This document shows positions 25,129 to 33,674 of a stretch of DNA of 64,000 nucleotides, piece by piece. The DNA is taken from assembly GCA_021155195.1 (NCBI GenBank), contig JAJNPV010000037.1:558001-622000 (forward strand), given 5' to 3'. Source of the stretch: Ohtaekwangia sp. Lineage in GTDB: Bacteria; Bacteroidota; Bacteroidia; Cytophagales; Cyclobacteriaceae. Each line of letters opens with the position of its first letter. Within the stretch, counting starts at the first letter, position 1. A model generated the notes under the pieces. The model saw nothing but the letters and a program-made list of their open reading frames with translations. It had not been told where the DNA came from and did not search any database. A program made the translations under genes and the position numbers.

Positions 25129-26541
25129 TCAAAAGCCCATATAGTTTTTAGCATTATGATAGCAGATGTCTTCTACCATTTTGCCGATAAGGGGTATATC
25201 ATTAGGCAACTCTCCTTTTTCGATATCAGTACCAATCACGTTACAAAGTATTCGTCTGAAATATTCGTGACGAGGGAATGAGAGGAAGCTCCGTGAATCT
25301 GTAATCATGCCGATAAAGCGAGATAGTAACCCCATATTTGATAAGGTGTTGATTTGTTTCTCCATGCCATCTTTTTGATCTAAGAACCACCAGCCGCTTC
25401 CCCATTGCATTTTACCGGGTGTTGAGCCATCATTAAAATTCCCAATCATGGTAGCAAACAATTCGTTATCGGCTGGGTTTAAATTGTAGATGACAGTCTT
25501 GGTTAGTTGATTATCACTATCCAGCCGGTCGAAAAATCTTGACATGCTATACGCTTGTGGGAAATCACCAATCGAATCAAATCCCGTATCTGCGCCAAGC
25601 GTGCGTTTCATACGCGAGCTGTTGTTGCGTAGTGCACCCAGGTGAAATTGTTGCGCCCATCCTTTTGCATGATAAAGTCGGCACAAATGAGTAAGAACAA
25701 ATGAACGAAGTCCAATAATTTCTAGCGTAGTAAGCGCTGTTCCTTTCAGCACTTTTGCAAATAAGCTTGCAGCTTCTGCTTCAGACAATTCTCCGTAAGG
25801 AAGTATTTCCAACCCATGATCGCACGCACGGCATCCATTCTTTGCGAAAAAATCAACTCTGTTTTCAAGCGCTTTTAATAAATCGGCCAAAGAACCAATA
25901 TCAATAGAAGATGCTCCTGATAATTTTTTGATGTAGGCATTGTACGCAGTGGCATCTTCAAACGCATAGGCTTTATCGGGGCGGAAGGTTGGAAGCATTT
26001 TAACACCGGGCGATCCTGCTTTGGCATGCGAAATATGATATGCTAAGTCGTCACACGGATCGTCTGTTGTGCAAACAACTTCCACATTCATCATTTTTAA
26101 CAAAGGTTGAACCCTGAATTCTTTTGTTTGAAGTTTTGCAGAGCATTCGTCATAAATACTTTTTGCACTTTCGGGGTTAAGTACCCGATCTATACCAAAG
26201 TACCCTTTTAGTTCCAGATGTGTCCAATGGTACAACGGGTTGCGCATGGTATAAGGAACTGTCTCGGCCCACTTCATAAATTTTTCTTCAGGACTTGCAT
26301 TGCCGGTGCAATACCTTTCATTTACACCATTACTCCGCATGGCACGCCACTTATAGTGATCGCCTTCCAACCAAATTTCAGTGAGGTTAGTAAACTGCTT
26401 GTTTTCGGCAATTTCTTTTGGTGATAAGTGATTGTGATAATCTACTATGGCCTGAGGAGCTGCATGGTTGTGATACAAATTCACTGCTGCTTCGGAATGG
26501 AGTAAAAAATCTTTTCCTAAAAACTTAGAGTTAGTTGACAC
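25129..26541 (-). CDS. uxaC: Glucuronate isomerase
   Basis: Interconverts D-glucuronate with D-fructuronate (and galacturonate with tagaturonate). The GTG start at 26541 gives 470 residues, the same as E. coli UxaC, and begins STNSKFLGKDFLLHSEAA, the normal N terminus; the in-frame ATG at 26601 would run back into the preceding gene. Metal-binding DYHNHLSP (near 35), WTHLELKGYFGI, HALEILPYG-type and the C-terminal SRSFLSFPRHEYFRRILCN are conserved. It follows the SDR gene by 28 bp. Confidence 0.95.
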   Translation of the reverse strand: MSTNSKFLGKDFLLHSEAAVNLYHNHAAPQAIVDYHNHLSPKEIAENKQFTNLTEIWLEGDHYKWRAMRSNGVNERYCTGNASPEEKFMKWAETVPYTMRNPLYHWTHLELKGYFGIDRVLNPESAKSIYDECSAKLQTKEFRVQPLLKMMNVEVVCTTDDPCDDLAYHISHAKAGSPGVKMLPTFRPDKAYAFEDATAYNAYIKKLSGASSIDIGSLADLLKALENRVDFFAKNGCRACDHGLEILPYGELSEAEAASLFAKVLKGTALTTLEIIGLRSFVLTHLCRLYHAKGWAQQFHLGALRNNSSRMKRTLGADTGFDSIGDFPQAYSMSRFFDRLDSDNQLTKTVIYNLNPADNELFATMIGNFNDGSTPGKMQWGSGWWFLDQKDGMEKQINTLSNMGLLSRFIGMITDSRSFLSFPRHEYFRRILCNVIGTDIEKGELPNDIPLIGKMVEDICYHNAKNYMGF

Positions 26542-26569
26542 GCTTTTTCTTTTTAATATAAAACTACTA

Positions 26570-27397
26570 TTAAACTCCGCAGAATGCGTTAAACCCACCA
26601 TCTACGGGCACATCAACCCCGGAAACAAATTTGGAAGCATCCGAACACAACCATAACAATGTTCCGATTAACTCTTCGGGTTCACCAAACCTTCCAAATG
26701 GAGTATTTTGAATAACGGACGCTCCGCGTGCTGTTAACGTCCCATCCGGATTTGTTAAGAGTGCCCGATTCTGTTCGGTTATAAAAAAGCCGGGTGAGAT
26801 TGCATTTACACGAATACCCGATCCATATTTCTTTGCCATTTCAATAGCCAGCCATCCGGTAAAATTACTTACGGCTGCTTTCGCTGCAGAATAGCCTACT
26901 ACTCGGGTAATAGGGCGAAAGGCCGACATAGAAGAGATGTTAATAATAACTCCTACCTTCTTCGAAGCCATCACCTCTCCAAATATTTGTGAGGGCAACA
27001 CCGTGCCTAATAAATTCAAATCAACCACTTGTTGAAATGCTTTCGGGTCGAGATCGAAAAAAGTTTTATCAACGCCTATAGTAGCACCGGGCATGTTTCC
27101 TCCGGCAGCATTTATTAAAATGTCAATGGTGCCAAATGCCGAAAGAATTTTTTCTTTTGCAGATTTCAAGTCTTCCAGTTGAAGCACATCGGCTTGAATG
27201 GAGATAGCTTTTCCGCCAGCCTTCTGAATTTCATCGGCCAAAGCCTGTCCGGCTTCCTTTCTTCGGCCAATAATTACAACGTTGGCTCCAGCTTGTGCAA
27301 GTGCGTTTACCATTGATGTGCCCAACACGCCTGTGCCCCCAGTGATAACAGCAGTTTTATTTTGTACTGAAAATAGCTCTTGAATGAATGCGTTCAT
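26570..27397 (-). CDS. uxuB: SDR oxidoreductase, probable D-mannonate/fructuronate reductase
   Basis: 275 residues from the ATG at 27397. Classical SDR: TGGTGVLG near 20-27, NAAGGN near 97, catalytic Ser in INISSMSAF and YSAAK near 165-169, C-terminal VDGGFNAFCGV. The placement beside uxaC and the long SDR form with the AITGGxGxLGxxM start match YjmF/UxuB of Bacillus type, which reduces D-fructuronate to D-mannonate. The following step, mannonate dehydratase (UxuA), is not in the window. Symbol assigned by context and family; a different sugar-acid substrate is possible. Confidence 0.78.
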   Translation of the reverse strand: MNAFIQELFSVQNKTAVITGGTGVLGTSMVNALAQAGANVVIIGRRKEAGQALADEIQKAGGKAISIQADVLQLEDLKSAKEKILSAFGTIDILINAAGGNMPGATIGVDKTFFDLDPKAFQQVVDLNLLGTVLPSQIFGEVMASKKVGVIINISSMSAFRPITRVVGYSAAKAAVSNFTGWLAIEMAKKYGSGIRVNAISPGFFITEQNRALLTNPDGTLTARGASVIQNTPFGRFGEPEELIGTLLWLCSDASKFVSGVDVPVDGGFNAFCGV

Positions 27398-27398
27398 C

Positions 27399-28448
27399 TT
27401 ATTTATTAAAGTCACCAAACTGTTTATTCATTTCATCATCGCTGATAAAATTTCCCGAACTTAACAATATTCTATGTTTAAATTCCAGAGATTGGCCAGG
27501 GTTTAGTGTTGTTGTCATTTCTTCATCGGTAGGAACGTAGGATTTGGAGGCCAAATTATTAACCGCAAACAAACCGTAGGTACGTGCATGCCAATGTGCA
27601 GGATAGCCAACGTTCTTTTTGTTATCGATTATGGCGATGGTAATTGGTTCGCTGCCTTTGGTTGCAGAAAGAGAAACCCAATCCGCGCGTTTACCCCAAA
27701 CATCTCCTTTTTCCTGACCACCACTATTTTTATAAACACCGTTTACCCCATCATTATTAAGGGCTGCTACGGTAGTTGGCTTTCCGCTGGCATCGGTAAA
27801 TACTTCAGGCTTTGTAGAAGGTTCTTCAAAAGCGCGGTCAAGCCGGATGCCCATCATGCCTTCTTTACTTTCTTCAAACACTACTTTTTGTTTTTGTGCG
27901 GTGAGTTTAGTCGTCCGGTCAATAACGCGAAGATTATCTGTTCCACTAAACACAAATGTGGTTTCTTCTACTAACAAAATATTGTTTTTAGAATCCACCC
28001 AATTAGCTGTAACTGAAAGTGTTCCTTTACTCTTTCCACCTTCGGCCTTTACAATTTTTTGATGACGAATGCTTCCATACTCAGATTTTTTATCGGCTGG
28101 TATGGCATACGAGTTATTCCAGAAATCAAGATTGTTTACATCGCCATAGTTAAACCAAAGACCCACATGATGCGGATGATCTACGCGTTCGCCCGGACGC
28201 GGATCTTTTGGAAAACCACGGGTAATCACAGTGCCTTTGCTTGTATAGATTGGATACAGCACGGGCTTATCCAAATCAGTTGGGTAGATGTAGGAGGTAA
28301 ATAATTTACCATCAATCATTACATCCACTTTCTTATTCTTCGCATCGGTAACAAATTTTACAGCCTTTTGTGCCATTGCGCCACCGGATAATAAAAAGAG
28401 GGACAATACGATTGTCCCTGCTTTTAGTGAAAACTTAAATCCACTCAT
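27399..28448 (-). CDS. PmoA-family (DUF6807) secreted protein, copy 2
   Basis: 349 residues from the ATG at 28448, which starts a signal peptide ending SGGAMAQ; an upstream in-frame ATG overlaps the previous gene. Shares with copy 1 the DUF6807 pattern: PILYPIYTSKGT-like strand, RVDHPHHVGLWFNYGDVN (histidine cluster), YPAHWHARTYGLFAVN and a C-terminal LEFKHRILL. It is shorter and lacks copy 1's N-terminal extension. It directly precedes (one base) the uxuB-type gene, linking these families to uronate breakdown. Biochemical role unproven. Confidence 0.82.
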   Translation of the reverse strand: MSGFKFSLKAGTIVLSLFLLSGGAMAQKAVKFVTDAKNKKVDVMIDGKLFTSYIYPTDLDKPVLYPIYTSKGTVITRGFPKDPRPGERVDHPHHVGLWFNYGDVNNLDFWNNSYAIPADKKSEYGSIRHQKIVKAEGGKSKGTLSVTANWVDSKNNILLVEETTFVFSGTDNLRVIDRTTKLTAQKQKVVFEESKEGMMGIRLDRAFEEPSTKPEVFTDASGKPTTVAALNNDGVNGVYKNSGGQEKGDVWGKRADWVSLSATKGSEPITIAIIDNKKNVGYPAHWHARTYGLFAVNNLASKSYVPTDEEMTTTLNPGQSLEFKHRILLSSGNFISDDEMNKQFGDFNK

Positions 28449-28455
28449 AGTACCA

Positions 28456-29814
28456 TTAATATTTAAAAACTTTTCCACCTGCCATCACTTCCTGAGTTTT
28501 TTCATCGAAGGTGGCCTTCATTCCTGTGTGAACTGCAGCGTTGGCCATAATAACAGCAATCGCATGCGAATAACCAGCTTCAACGGGTGCATTTGGCTGC
28601 TTGCGGTCACGCACGCTTTCCATCCAGTTGCGCATGTGGCCTGATGTTAAAGGATCATTACCTGTATTGGCCGAAGCAACAATTTTTTCATCAACAACAT
28701 TTAGGTTTGCTTCCTTCAATAAGTTAGCGCTCATTCCCATTGGCTTTGCAAAGCGTTCTGTCAATCCCCCGGTGGGTGTCACCATGTTCGTATTCAGGTT
28801 CATCTCACCACCATTAGAATAATAGATTTCAGCAGGATTTTCATCGCCATTGTGCATGCGTGATGTAAAGGTTACTTGAAAACCTTTTGTAAGATCATCG
28901 GCTGGTCCATAATCGAAGGCAACTGCAATGGTGTCCCAGTTTTTGCGGCCATCTTTCCATTGATAAATTCCTCCATTGGCAGTAGCACTTCTTGGATTTT
29001 TCAAACTGCTGAACCAATGAACGGTATCAATTTGGTGACTCATCCACTGGCCGGGAAGCCCTGAAGAATAAGGCCAAAACAAACGGAACTCCAGGTACTT
29101 TCTGGGATCCCACGCTTCAGCCGGACGATTCATTTGATATCGTTTCCAATCAGTATCGCTTTCTTTTATTTGATCTACCAATGCTTTTCTTCTCCATCGT
29201 CCGGGTTGATTTACGTTCCAGGTAAGTTCAACCATGGTGATGCCACCAAACTTTCCTGACTGAACAAAATCAGCAGCAGCATGATAGTTTCGTCCGCTTC
29301 TACGTTGCGAACCAATCTGAACAATTTTACCGGTTTCCTTAACAGCTTTCAAGGCTGCACGGGCATCTTCCATTGTTTCAGCGAATGGTTTTTCAGTATA
29401 TGTATCACATCCTGCACGCACCGCTTCAACGGTATGAAGTGCATGTTGAAAATCAGCCGTGCTAATAATTACTGCATCTACTTCTTTAGAACTGTAAAGC
29501 GCCTCGTTGTTTACAAACGCTTTAACATCATGACCTAATTTTTCTTTAAGAATAGCTTGTCCTTCTTCCCGTCTTCTCTTCCAGATATCAGAAACGGCTA
29601 CCATGTCAAAATTCAATTCTTTGTGATGGCCAGTGAAGGCCGGTAGCAACGATGAACGGAAGCGATCTGAGAAACCAACTACTCCCACGCGTACGCGATC
29701 GTTGGCTCCGATAATATTTGCATAGCTCTTTGGACTAAAGCTCATGGCGCCCAGATACGTTCCTGCCGTAGCCAGTGCAGATTTTTTAATAAAGTCTCTC
29801 CTTGAATTTTTCAT
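28456..29814 (-). CDS. Tat-exported Gfo/Idh/MocA oxidoreductase
   Basis: 452 residues. N-terminal Tat signal SRRDFIKKSALATAGTYLG. Rossmann start VRVGVVGFSDRF (a GxGx variant), then EKPFAETMEDA near 135 with the catalytic-lysine motif, and C-terminal GMSANLLKEANLN. This is a sugar dehydrogenase/glycoside oxidase type acting in the periplasm with tightly bound NAD(P), as in the bacterial 3-keto-glycoside pathway. Genes for DUF1080 and PmoA proteins flank it on the same strand with short gaps, forming one transcription unit. Confidence 0.88.
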   Translation of the reverse strand: MKNSRRDFIKKSALATAGTYLGAMSFSPKSYANIIGANDRVRVGVVGFSDRFRSSLLPAFTGHHKELNFDMVAVSDIWKRRREEGQAILKEKLGHDVKAFVNNEALYSSKEVDAVIISTADFQHALHTVEAVRAGCDTYTEKPFAETMEDARAALKAVKETGKIVQIGSQRRSGRNYHAAADFVQSGKFGGITMVELTWNVNQPGRWRRKALVDQIKESDTDWKRYQMNRPAEAWDPRKYLEFRLFWPYSSGLPGQWMSHQIDTVHWFSSLKNPRSATANGGIYQWKDGRKNWDTIAVAFDYGPADDLTKGFQVTFTSRMHNGDENPAEIYYSNGGEMNLNTNMVTPTGGLTERFAKPMGMSANLLKEANLNVVDEKIVASANTGNDPLTSGHMRNWMESVRDRKQPNAPVEAGYSHAIAVIMANAAVHTGMKATFDEKTQEVMAGGKVFKY

Positions 29815-29837
29815 ATCTACGTTAGTGTTAATTGAAA

Positions 29838-31187
29838 TTATTTTAATTCTTTGATTTTTATACTTCTGAATGAAACGTTATCTCCATGATCCTGTAAAAG
29901 AATTCTTCCTTTCTCGGCCATTCCAAAATTCTCCCACTTGGCATATTTGCTGCGTGCTACCAATACATTGTAAATAGGTGAACCACGCTGGTATTCAACT
30001 ACTTTATAGCCATTGAGCCAATGCTCAACCCGGTTATCCGGATAAACAATAATCCGGCCATTGTTCCACTCACCAATCTTGTGTTGGCCGCGTCTTTCTT
30101 TAATAGAAGGAATCAAATCATATAAAGATGCTTGTGTTCTATTGCCCACCACACCTTGCTTGGCATCGGGATGTTTAGCGTCATCAAGAATTTGATACTC
30201 AAGACCAATGGCCGATCCCTTATTCTCTTCTTTTTCGGTCACAAAATATTTCACACCGCTGTTGGCTCCTTCGGTAAGTTTAAATTCAAACTGAAGGTCG
30301 AACGCGCCAAACTCTTTCTCAGTAACTATATCTCCTCCATTTTCTGATTCACCACCGCCCGATTTTAATACGTTGATGGTTCCATCTTTTATTTCCCACC
30401 CTTTGGCGGGAAACTTATCCTTATACACTCCGCGCCATCCGGTTGTTGTTTTGCCATCCCAAAGTAAGGAGTAGCCCTGATTTTTTTCTGATTCAGTTAA
30501 GTTGTTTACCACGAAGTTCATGACAAACACATCATCGGGCGGGGACGGCTTCAGATTTTTTGTTTGGATGCGAATATTGCGCCAGCGTATTTGTCTTCCA
30601 GGTCCCTCATTGCCATATAGTGCGTGAACCTGTAGCGCGATAAAGCCACTAAGTGTTACATCGTCAACTACGTGCGCGGCAGGAATACCATTCACGAAAG
30701 TGCGGACGGAAGTACCAATACACTCTAGTCTGATTTTATTCCATTCATCTTGCTTGAACGCTTTTTTTGCTGACGGATTATACTCCATGGTGTAGAGCCA
30801 ATCTCTGCGGGCTTCATCATAAACCCCACCGGTCCATCCGCGTGGTGAGGGATCAACTTCAAATTGATATCCGTGCACGCGACCATTCAAATAGTCTGGG
30901 GTACTCAAACTTCGGAATTGAATGCCTGAGTTCATGCCTTGCGGAACTTTATATTCAAGTTCTAAAATGAAATCTCCATAATTTTTTTCTGTGGCCATGA
31001 AGGAATTGGGCTCGTTGGCAACCGTAGTCCCAACGATCTCACCATTTTGAATTTCGTATTTTGCTTTACCGTTAAGTTGCTTCCATCCTGTAAAGTCTTT
31101 GCCATTAAAGAGAGGTTCCCAGGCTTGGGCATTCACATATCCAAATGCGGTAATCAGAACAATCAAAACAACGAAATGCTTTTTCAT
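29838..31187 (-). CDS. Tandem DUF1080 (3-keto-disaccharide hydrolase-like) protein
   Basis: 449 residues with a signal peptide (VVLIVLITAFGYVNAQ). Two DUF1080 jelly-roll domains: first about 20-205 (WEPLFNGKDFTGWKQLNGKAKYEI start, GMNSGIQFRS, RQIRWRNIRIQ end), second about 230-448 (SLLWDGKTTTGWRGVYK start, GANSGVKYFV, VSFRSIKIKEL end). Related DUF1080 proteins cleave glycosides oxidised to 3-keto form. It is the first gene of the minus-strand run and is divergent from the TIM-barrel gene at 31433. Confidence 0.88.
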   Translation of the reverse strand: MKKHFVVLIVLITAFGYVNAQAWEPLFNGKDFTGWKQLNGKAKYEIQNGEIVGTTVANEPNSFMATEKNYGDFILELEYKVPQGMNSGIQFRSLSTPDYLNGRVHGYQFEVDPSPRGWTGGVYDEARRDWLYTMEYNPSAKKAFKQDEWNKIRLECIGTSVRTFVNGIPAAHVVDDVTLSGFIALQVHALYGNEGPGRQIRWRNIRIQTKNLKPSPPDDVFVMNFVVNNLTESEKNQGYSLLWDGKTTTGWRGVYKDKFPAKGWEIKDGTINVLKSGGGESENGGDIVTEKEFGAFDLQFEFKLTEGANSGVKYFVTEKEENKGSAIGLEYQILDDAKHPDAKQGVVGNRTQASLYDLIPSIKERRGQHKIGEWNNGRIIVYPDNRVEHWLNGYKVVEYQRGSPIYNVLVARSKYAKWENFGMAEKGRILLQDHGDNVSFRSIKIKELK

Positions 31188-31432
31188 TTTAGGTATTACG
31201 TTAGGCTATTCAGAATATCCTCAAACAAAAGGAGGAAACCCTGTGCTTTTATGACGCTGAAAGGGCTCTATTATCCCTACAAATTCGCCTTTTTATTTTA
31301 TGATTGGAAGGGATTTTATTTGATCGGGAAAAAACGGCTCTTATCCTTTTAGGTGATTGAAATGTAAGGGAAAAACACAAAAAATTCGTCACATTGAGTG
31401 AGTATAATCTCTATTCCTTTATATACCGAACA

Positions 31433-32323
31433 ATGCTACCACTAAAGAAGACTAACAGAAGAATTTTCGTAAAGGATCTCGCTTTACTTTCCAGTGCGCT
31501 GATGCTCCCAAATTTTACCTTCTCCAAGGACAACGCTTCAAAAATGAAATTGGGATTAGTGACGTATTTATGGGGAAAGGATTGGGATGCACCGACACTT
31601 ATCAAAAATTGCTCAGCAGCTAAGATTTTTGGTGTAGAACTCCGGGTGGATCACGCGCATGGAGTAGGTCCTTCTATTTCAGCAACGCAACGCAAGGAGT
31701 TTAAAAAAATGTTTGCTGATAGTCCGGTAAAGATTGTAGGCATGGGCACCAATCAACAATATGATTTTGTAGAGCAGGATAAACTTAAAAAGTCAATCGA
31801 AGAAACTAAAGAGTGGATTAAGCTTTCGAAAGATGTGGGCGGAACGGGTGTGAAAGTAAAGCCGAATGCCTTTCATGAAGGAGTGCCACATGAAAAAACT
31901 ATTGAACAGATTGGCAAAGCATTAAATGAGGTTGGAAAATTTGCTGCAGATTATGGACAAAAAATAAGGGTTGAGGTTCATGGTGAGGGAACTCAGGAAT
32001 TGCCTAACATGAAAGCGATTATGGATGTGGCAGATAATAAGAATGTATATACCTGCTGGAATTGCAATGAGCAAGACTTGATTGGTGGTGGCCTTGAATA
32101 CAATTTCAATTTGGTGAAAAACCGGCAAGGCGATACAGTTCATGTACGCGAACTCAACATTGGACCGTATCCGTATCAAGATTTAATGAACTTATTTGTA
32201 AAGATGAATTATCAGGATTGGATTTTGCTGGAATGCCGCACCGATCCGGCTGATAAAGTAAAAGCTATGATTGAACAACACGAAGTGTTTGATCAGATGA
32301 TTATGAACGCTAAAAAGAAATAG
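31433..32323 (+). CDS. Exported TIM-barrel sugar isomerase/epimerase
   Basis: 296 residues from the ATG at 31433 (a TTG 13 codons upstream is unlikely). Tat-like signal KKTNRRIFVKDLALLSSALML. The rest is an AP-endonuclease-2 / xylose-isomerase-like TIM barrel: MKLGLVTYLWGKDWDAPTLIKNC start, FGVELRVDHAHG, VKVKPNAFHEGVPH, VEVHGEGTQELP, YTCWNCNEQD, and final WILLECRT, supplying Glu, Asp, His and Glu metal ligands. Such proteins act on keto-sugars, fitting the neighbouring Gfo/Idh/MocA dehydrogenases. It is divergent from the DUF1080 gene. Confidence 0.85.
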   Translation: MLPLKKTNRRIFVKDLALLSSALMLPNFTFSKDNASKMKLGLVTYLWGKDWDAPTLIKNCSAAKIFGVELRVDHAHGVGPSISATQRKEFKKMFADSPVKIVGMGTNQQYDFVEQDKLKKSIEETKEWIKLSKDVGGTGVKVKPNAFHEGVPHEKTIEQIGKALNEVGKFAADYGQKIRVEVHGEGTQELPNMKAIMDVADNKNVYTCWNCNEQDLIGGGLEYNFNLVKNRQGDTVHVRELNIGPYPYQDLMNLFVKMNYQDWILLECRTDPADKVKAMIEQHEVFDQMIMNAKKK

Positions 32324-32358
32324 AAAATAGTTTATCAACTTCAACTAACCTGCTCATC

Positions 32359-33663
32359 ATGAAAAAGGAAAATGATCTAAATAGAAGAGACTTCATAAAG
32401 AAGACTACTACGGCTGCTATTGTGTTGGGTTTTCCAACTATAATTCCAGCCAACGCCTTTGGTGCTAATGACAAAGTGCAGGTTGCTGTGCTTGGTGTAA
32501 ATGGAAGAGGGAAAGATCATATAAAAGGCTTTCAAAGTCAAAACCATGCGGAGGTTGCCTGCTTGTGCGATCCGGATAAAGTCGTTTTGCAAACCCGTGC
32601 CGATGAGTTTGAAAAACAATACGGGCGGAAAGTGAAGATGCAACAAGACTTGCGCAACGTGTGTGACGACAAGAGCATTGATGCCGTAAGCATTGCAACC
32701 CCAAATCATTGGCATACACTAGCCGCTATCTGGGCGATGCAAGCCGGTAAGGATGTTTACGTAGAAAAACCAGGTACGCACAATCTTTACGAAGGGAAAA
32801 AACTAATTGAAGCTGCCAAAAAATATAAGCGTGTTGTTCAGCACGGTGTGCAGTTGAGAAGTTCGGTTGCTATGCAAGAAGCTGTTAAGCATTTGCGCGA
32901 TGGCTTGATTGGCAACGTGTATATGGCTCGCGGACTTGTATTTAAATGGAGGCCGGATATTGGTAACAAAGGAACAGAGCCAGTGCCTGAAGGATTAGAC
33001 TATGACTTATGGACAGGTCCTGCAGAGAAAAGACCCTTCTCGCGTAACTATGTGCATTACAACTGGCATTGGTCGTGGAACTATGGCAATGGAGACGTAG
33101 GCAATCAGGGAATTCACGAAACTGACTTGTGTATGTGGGGACTTGGTGTTGGCTTGCCTGAAAAAATTACTTCCATGGGTGGAAAGTTTTTGTGGGATGA
33201 TTATAAAGAAACACCGGAAGTGTTGTCTTCTGTCTATCACTATCCAACAGAAAAGAAAATTATTCAGTTTGAAGTAAGGCCCTGGATGACCAACATGGAA
33301 GATGGTACGGGTATTGGAAATATTTTCTATGGCAGCGAAGGCTATATGGTAGTAAAGGGCTATGACAAGTATGAAACTTTTCTTGGTAGGGATAAAACAC
33401 CAGGCCCAACAAAAAAAGAAGGCGGAGATCACTACAAGAATTTTATTGATGCCGTGATTGCTAAAAATCCTGCGTTGTGCAATGCTCCCGTTGAAACGGC
33501 ACACTTGTCTTCCGGCCTGGCTCACTTGGGCAATATTGCTTATCAAACCGGTCGTGTATTAACATTTGATCCAAAAACAGAAAAGTTTGCGGGAGATGCC
33601 GAAGCCAACACTATGTTATCAAGAAAATACAGAGCACCTTTTGTAGTGCCTGAGAAAGTATAA
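32359..33663 (+). CDS. Tat-exported Gfo/Idh/MocA oxidoreductase
   Basis: 434 residues with Tat signal LNRRDFIKKTTTAAIVLGFP. NAD-binding VQVAVLGVNGRGKDHI (GxxGRG) near 42-55, catalytic-lysine motif VEKPGTHNLYEG near 135, and the C-terminal substrate region with DYDLWTGPAEKRPFSRNYVHYNWHW-like aromatic stretch and GDVGNQGIHETD near 235. The pattern WHW(S)W..GNGDxGNQG.H..D is typical of a widespread Bacteroidota/Planctomycetota subfamily. Likely oxidises a glycoside or sugar in the periplasm. It precedes another family member by 11 bp. Confidence 0.9.
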   Translation: MKKENDLNRRDFIKKTTTAAIVLGFPTIIPANAFGANDKVQVAVLGVNGRGKDHIKGFQSQNHAEVACLCDPDKVVLQTRADEFEKQYGRKVKMQQDLRNVCDDKSIDAVSIATPNHWHTLAAIWAMQAGKDVYVEKPGTHNLYEGKKLIEAAKKYKRVVQHGVQLRSSVAMQEAVKHLRDGLIGNVYMARGLVFKWRPDIGNKGTEPVPEGLDYDLWTGPAEKRPFSRNYVHYNWHWSWNYGNGDVGNQGIHETDLCMWGLGVGLPEKITSMGGKFLWDDYKETPEVLSSVYHYPTEKKIIQFEVRPWMTNMEDGTGIGNIFYGSEGYMVVKGYDKYETFLGRDKTPGPTKKEGGDHYKNFIDAVIAKNPALCNAPVETAHLSSGLAHLGNIAYQTGRVLTFDPKTEKFAGDAEANTMLSRKYRAPFVVPEKV

Positions 33664-33674
33664 AAACTAGTTGC

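Noticed and set aside
22710..28448. Methane monooxygenase subunit A (PmoA) as the literal function
   Set aside because: The proteins are soluble, exported, DUF6807-type, and lie in a sugar cluster; pMMO subunit A is an integral membrane protein.
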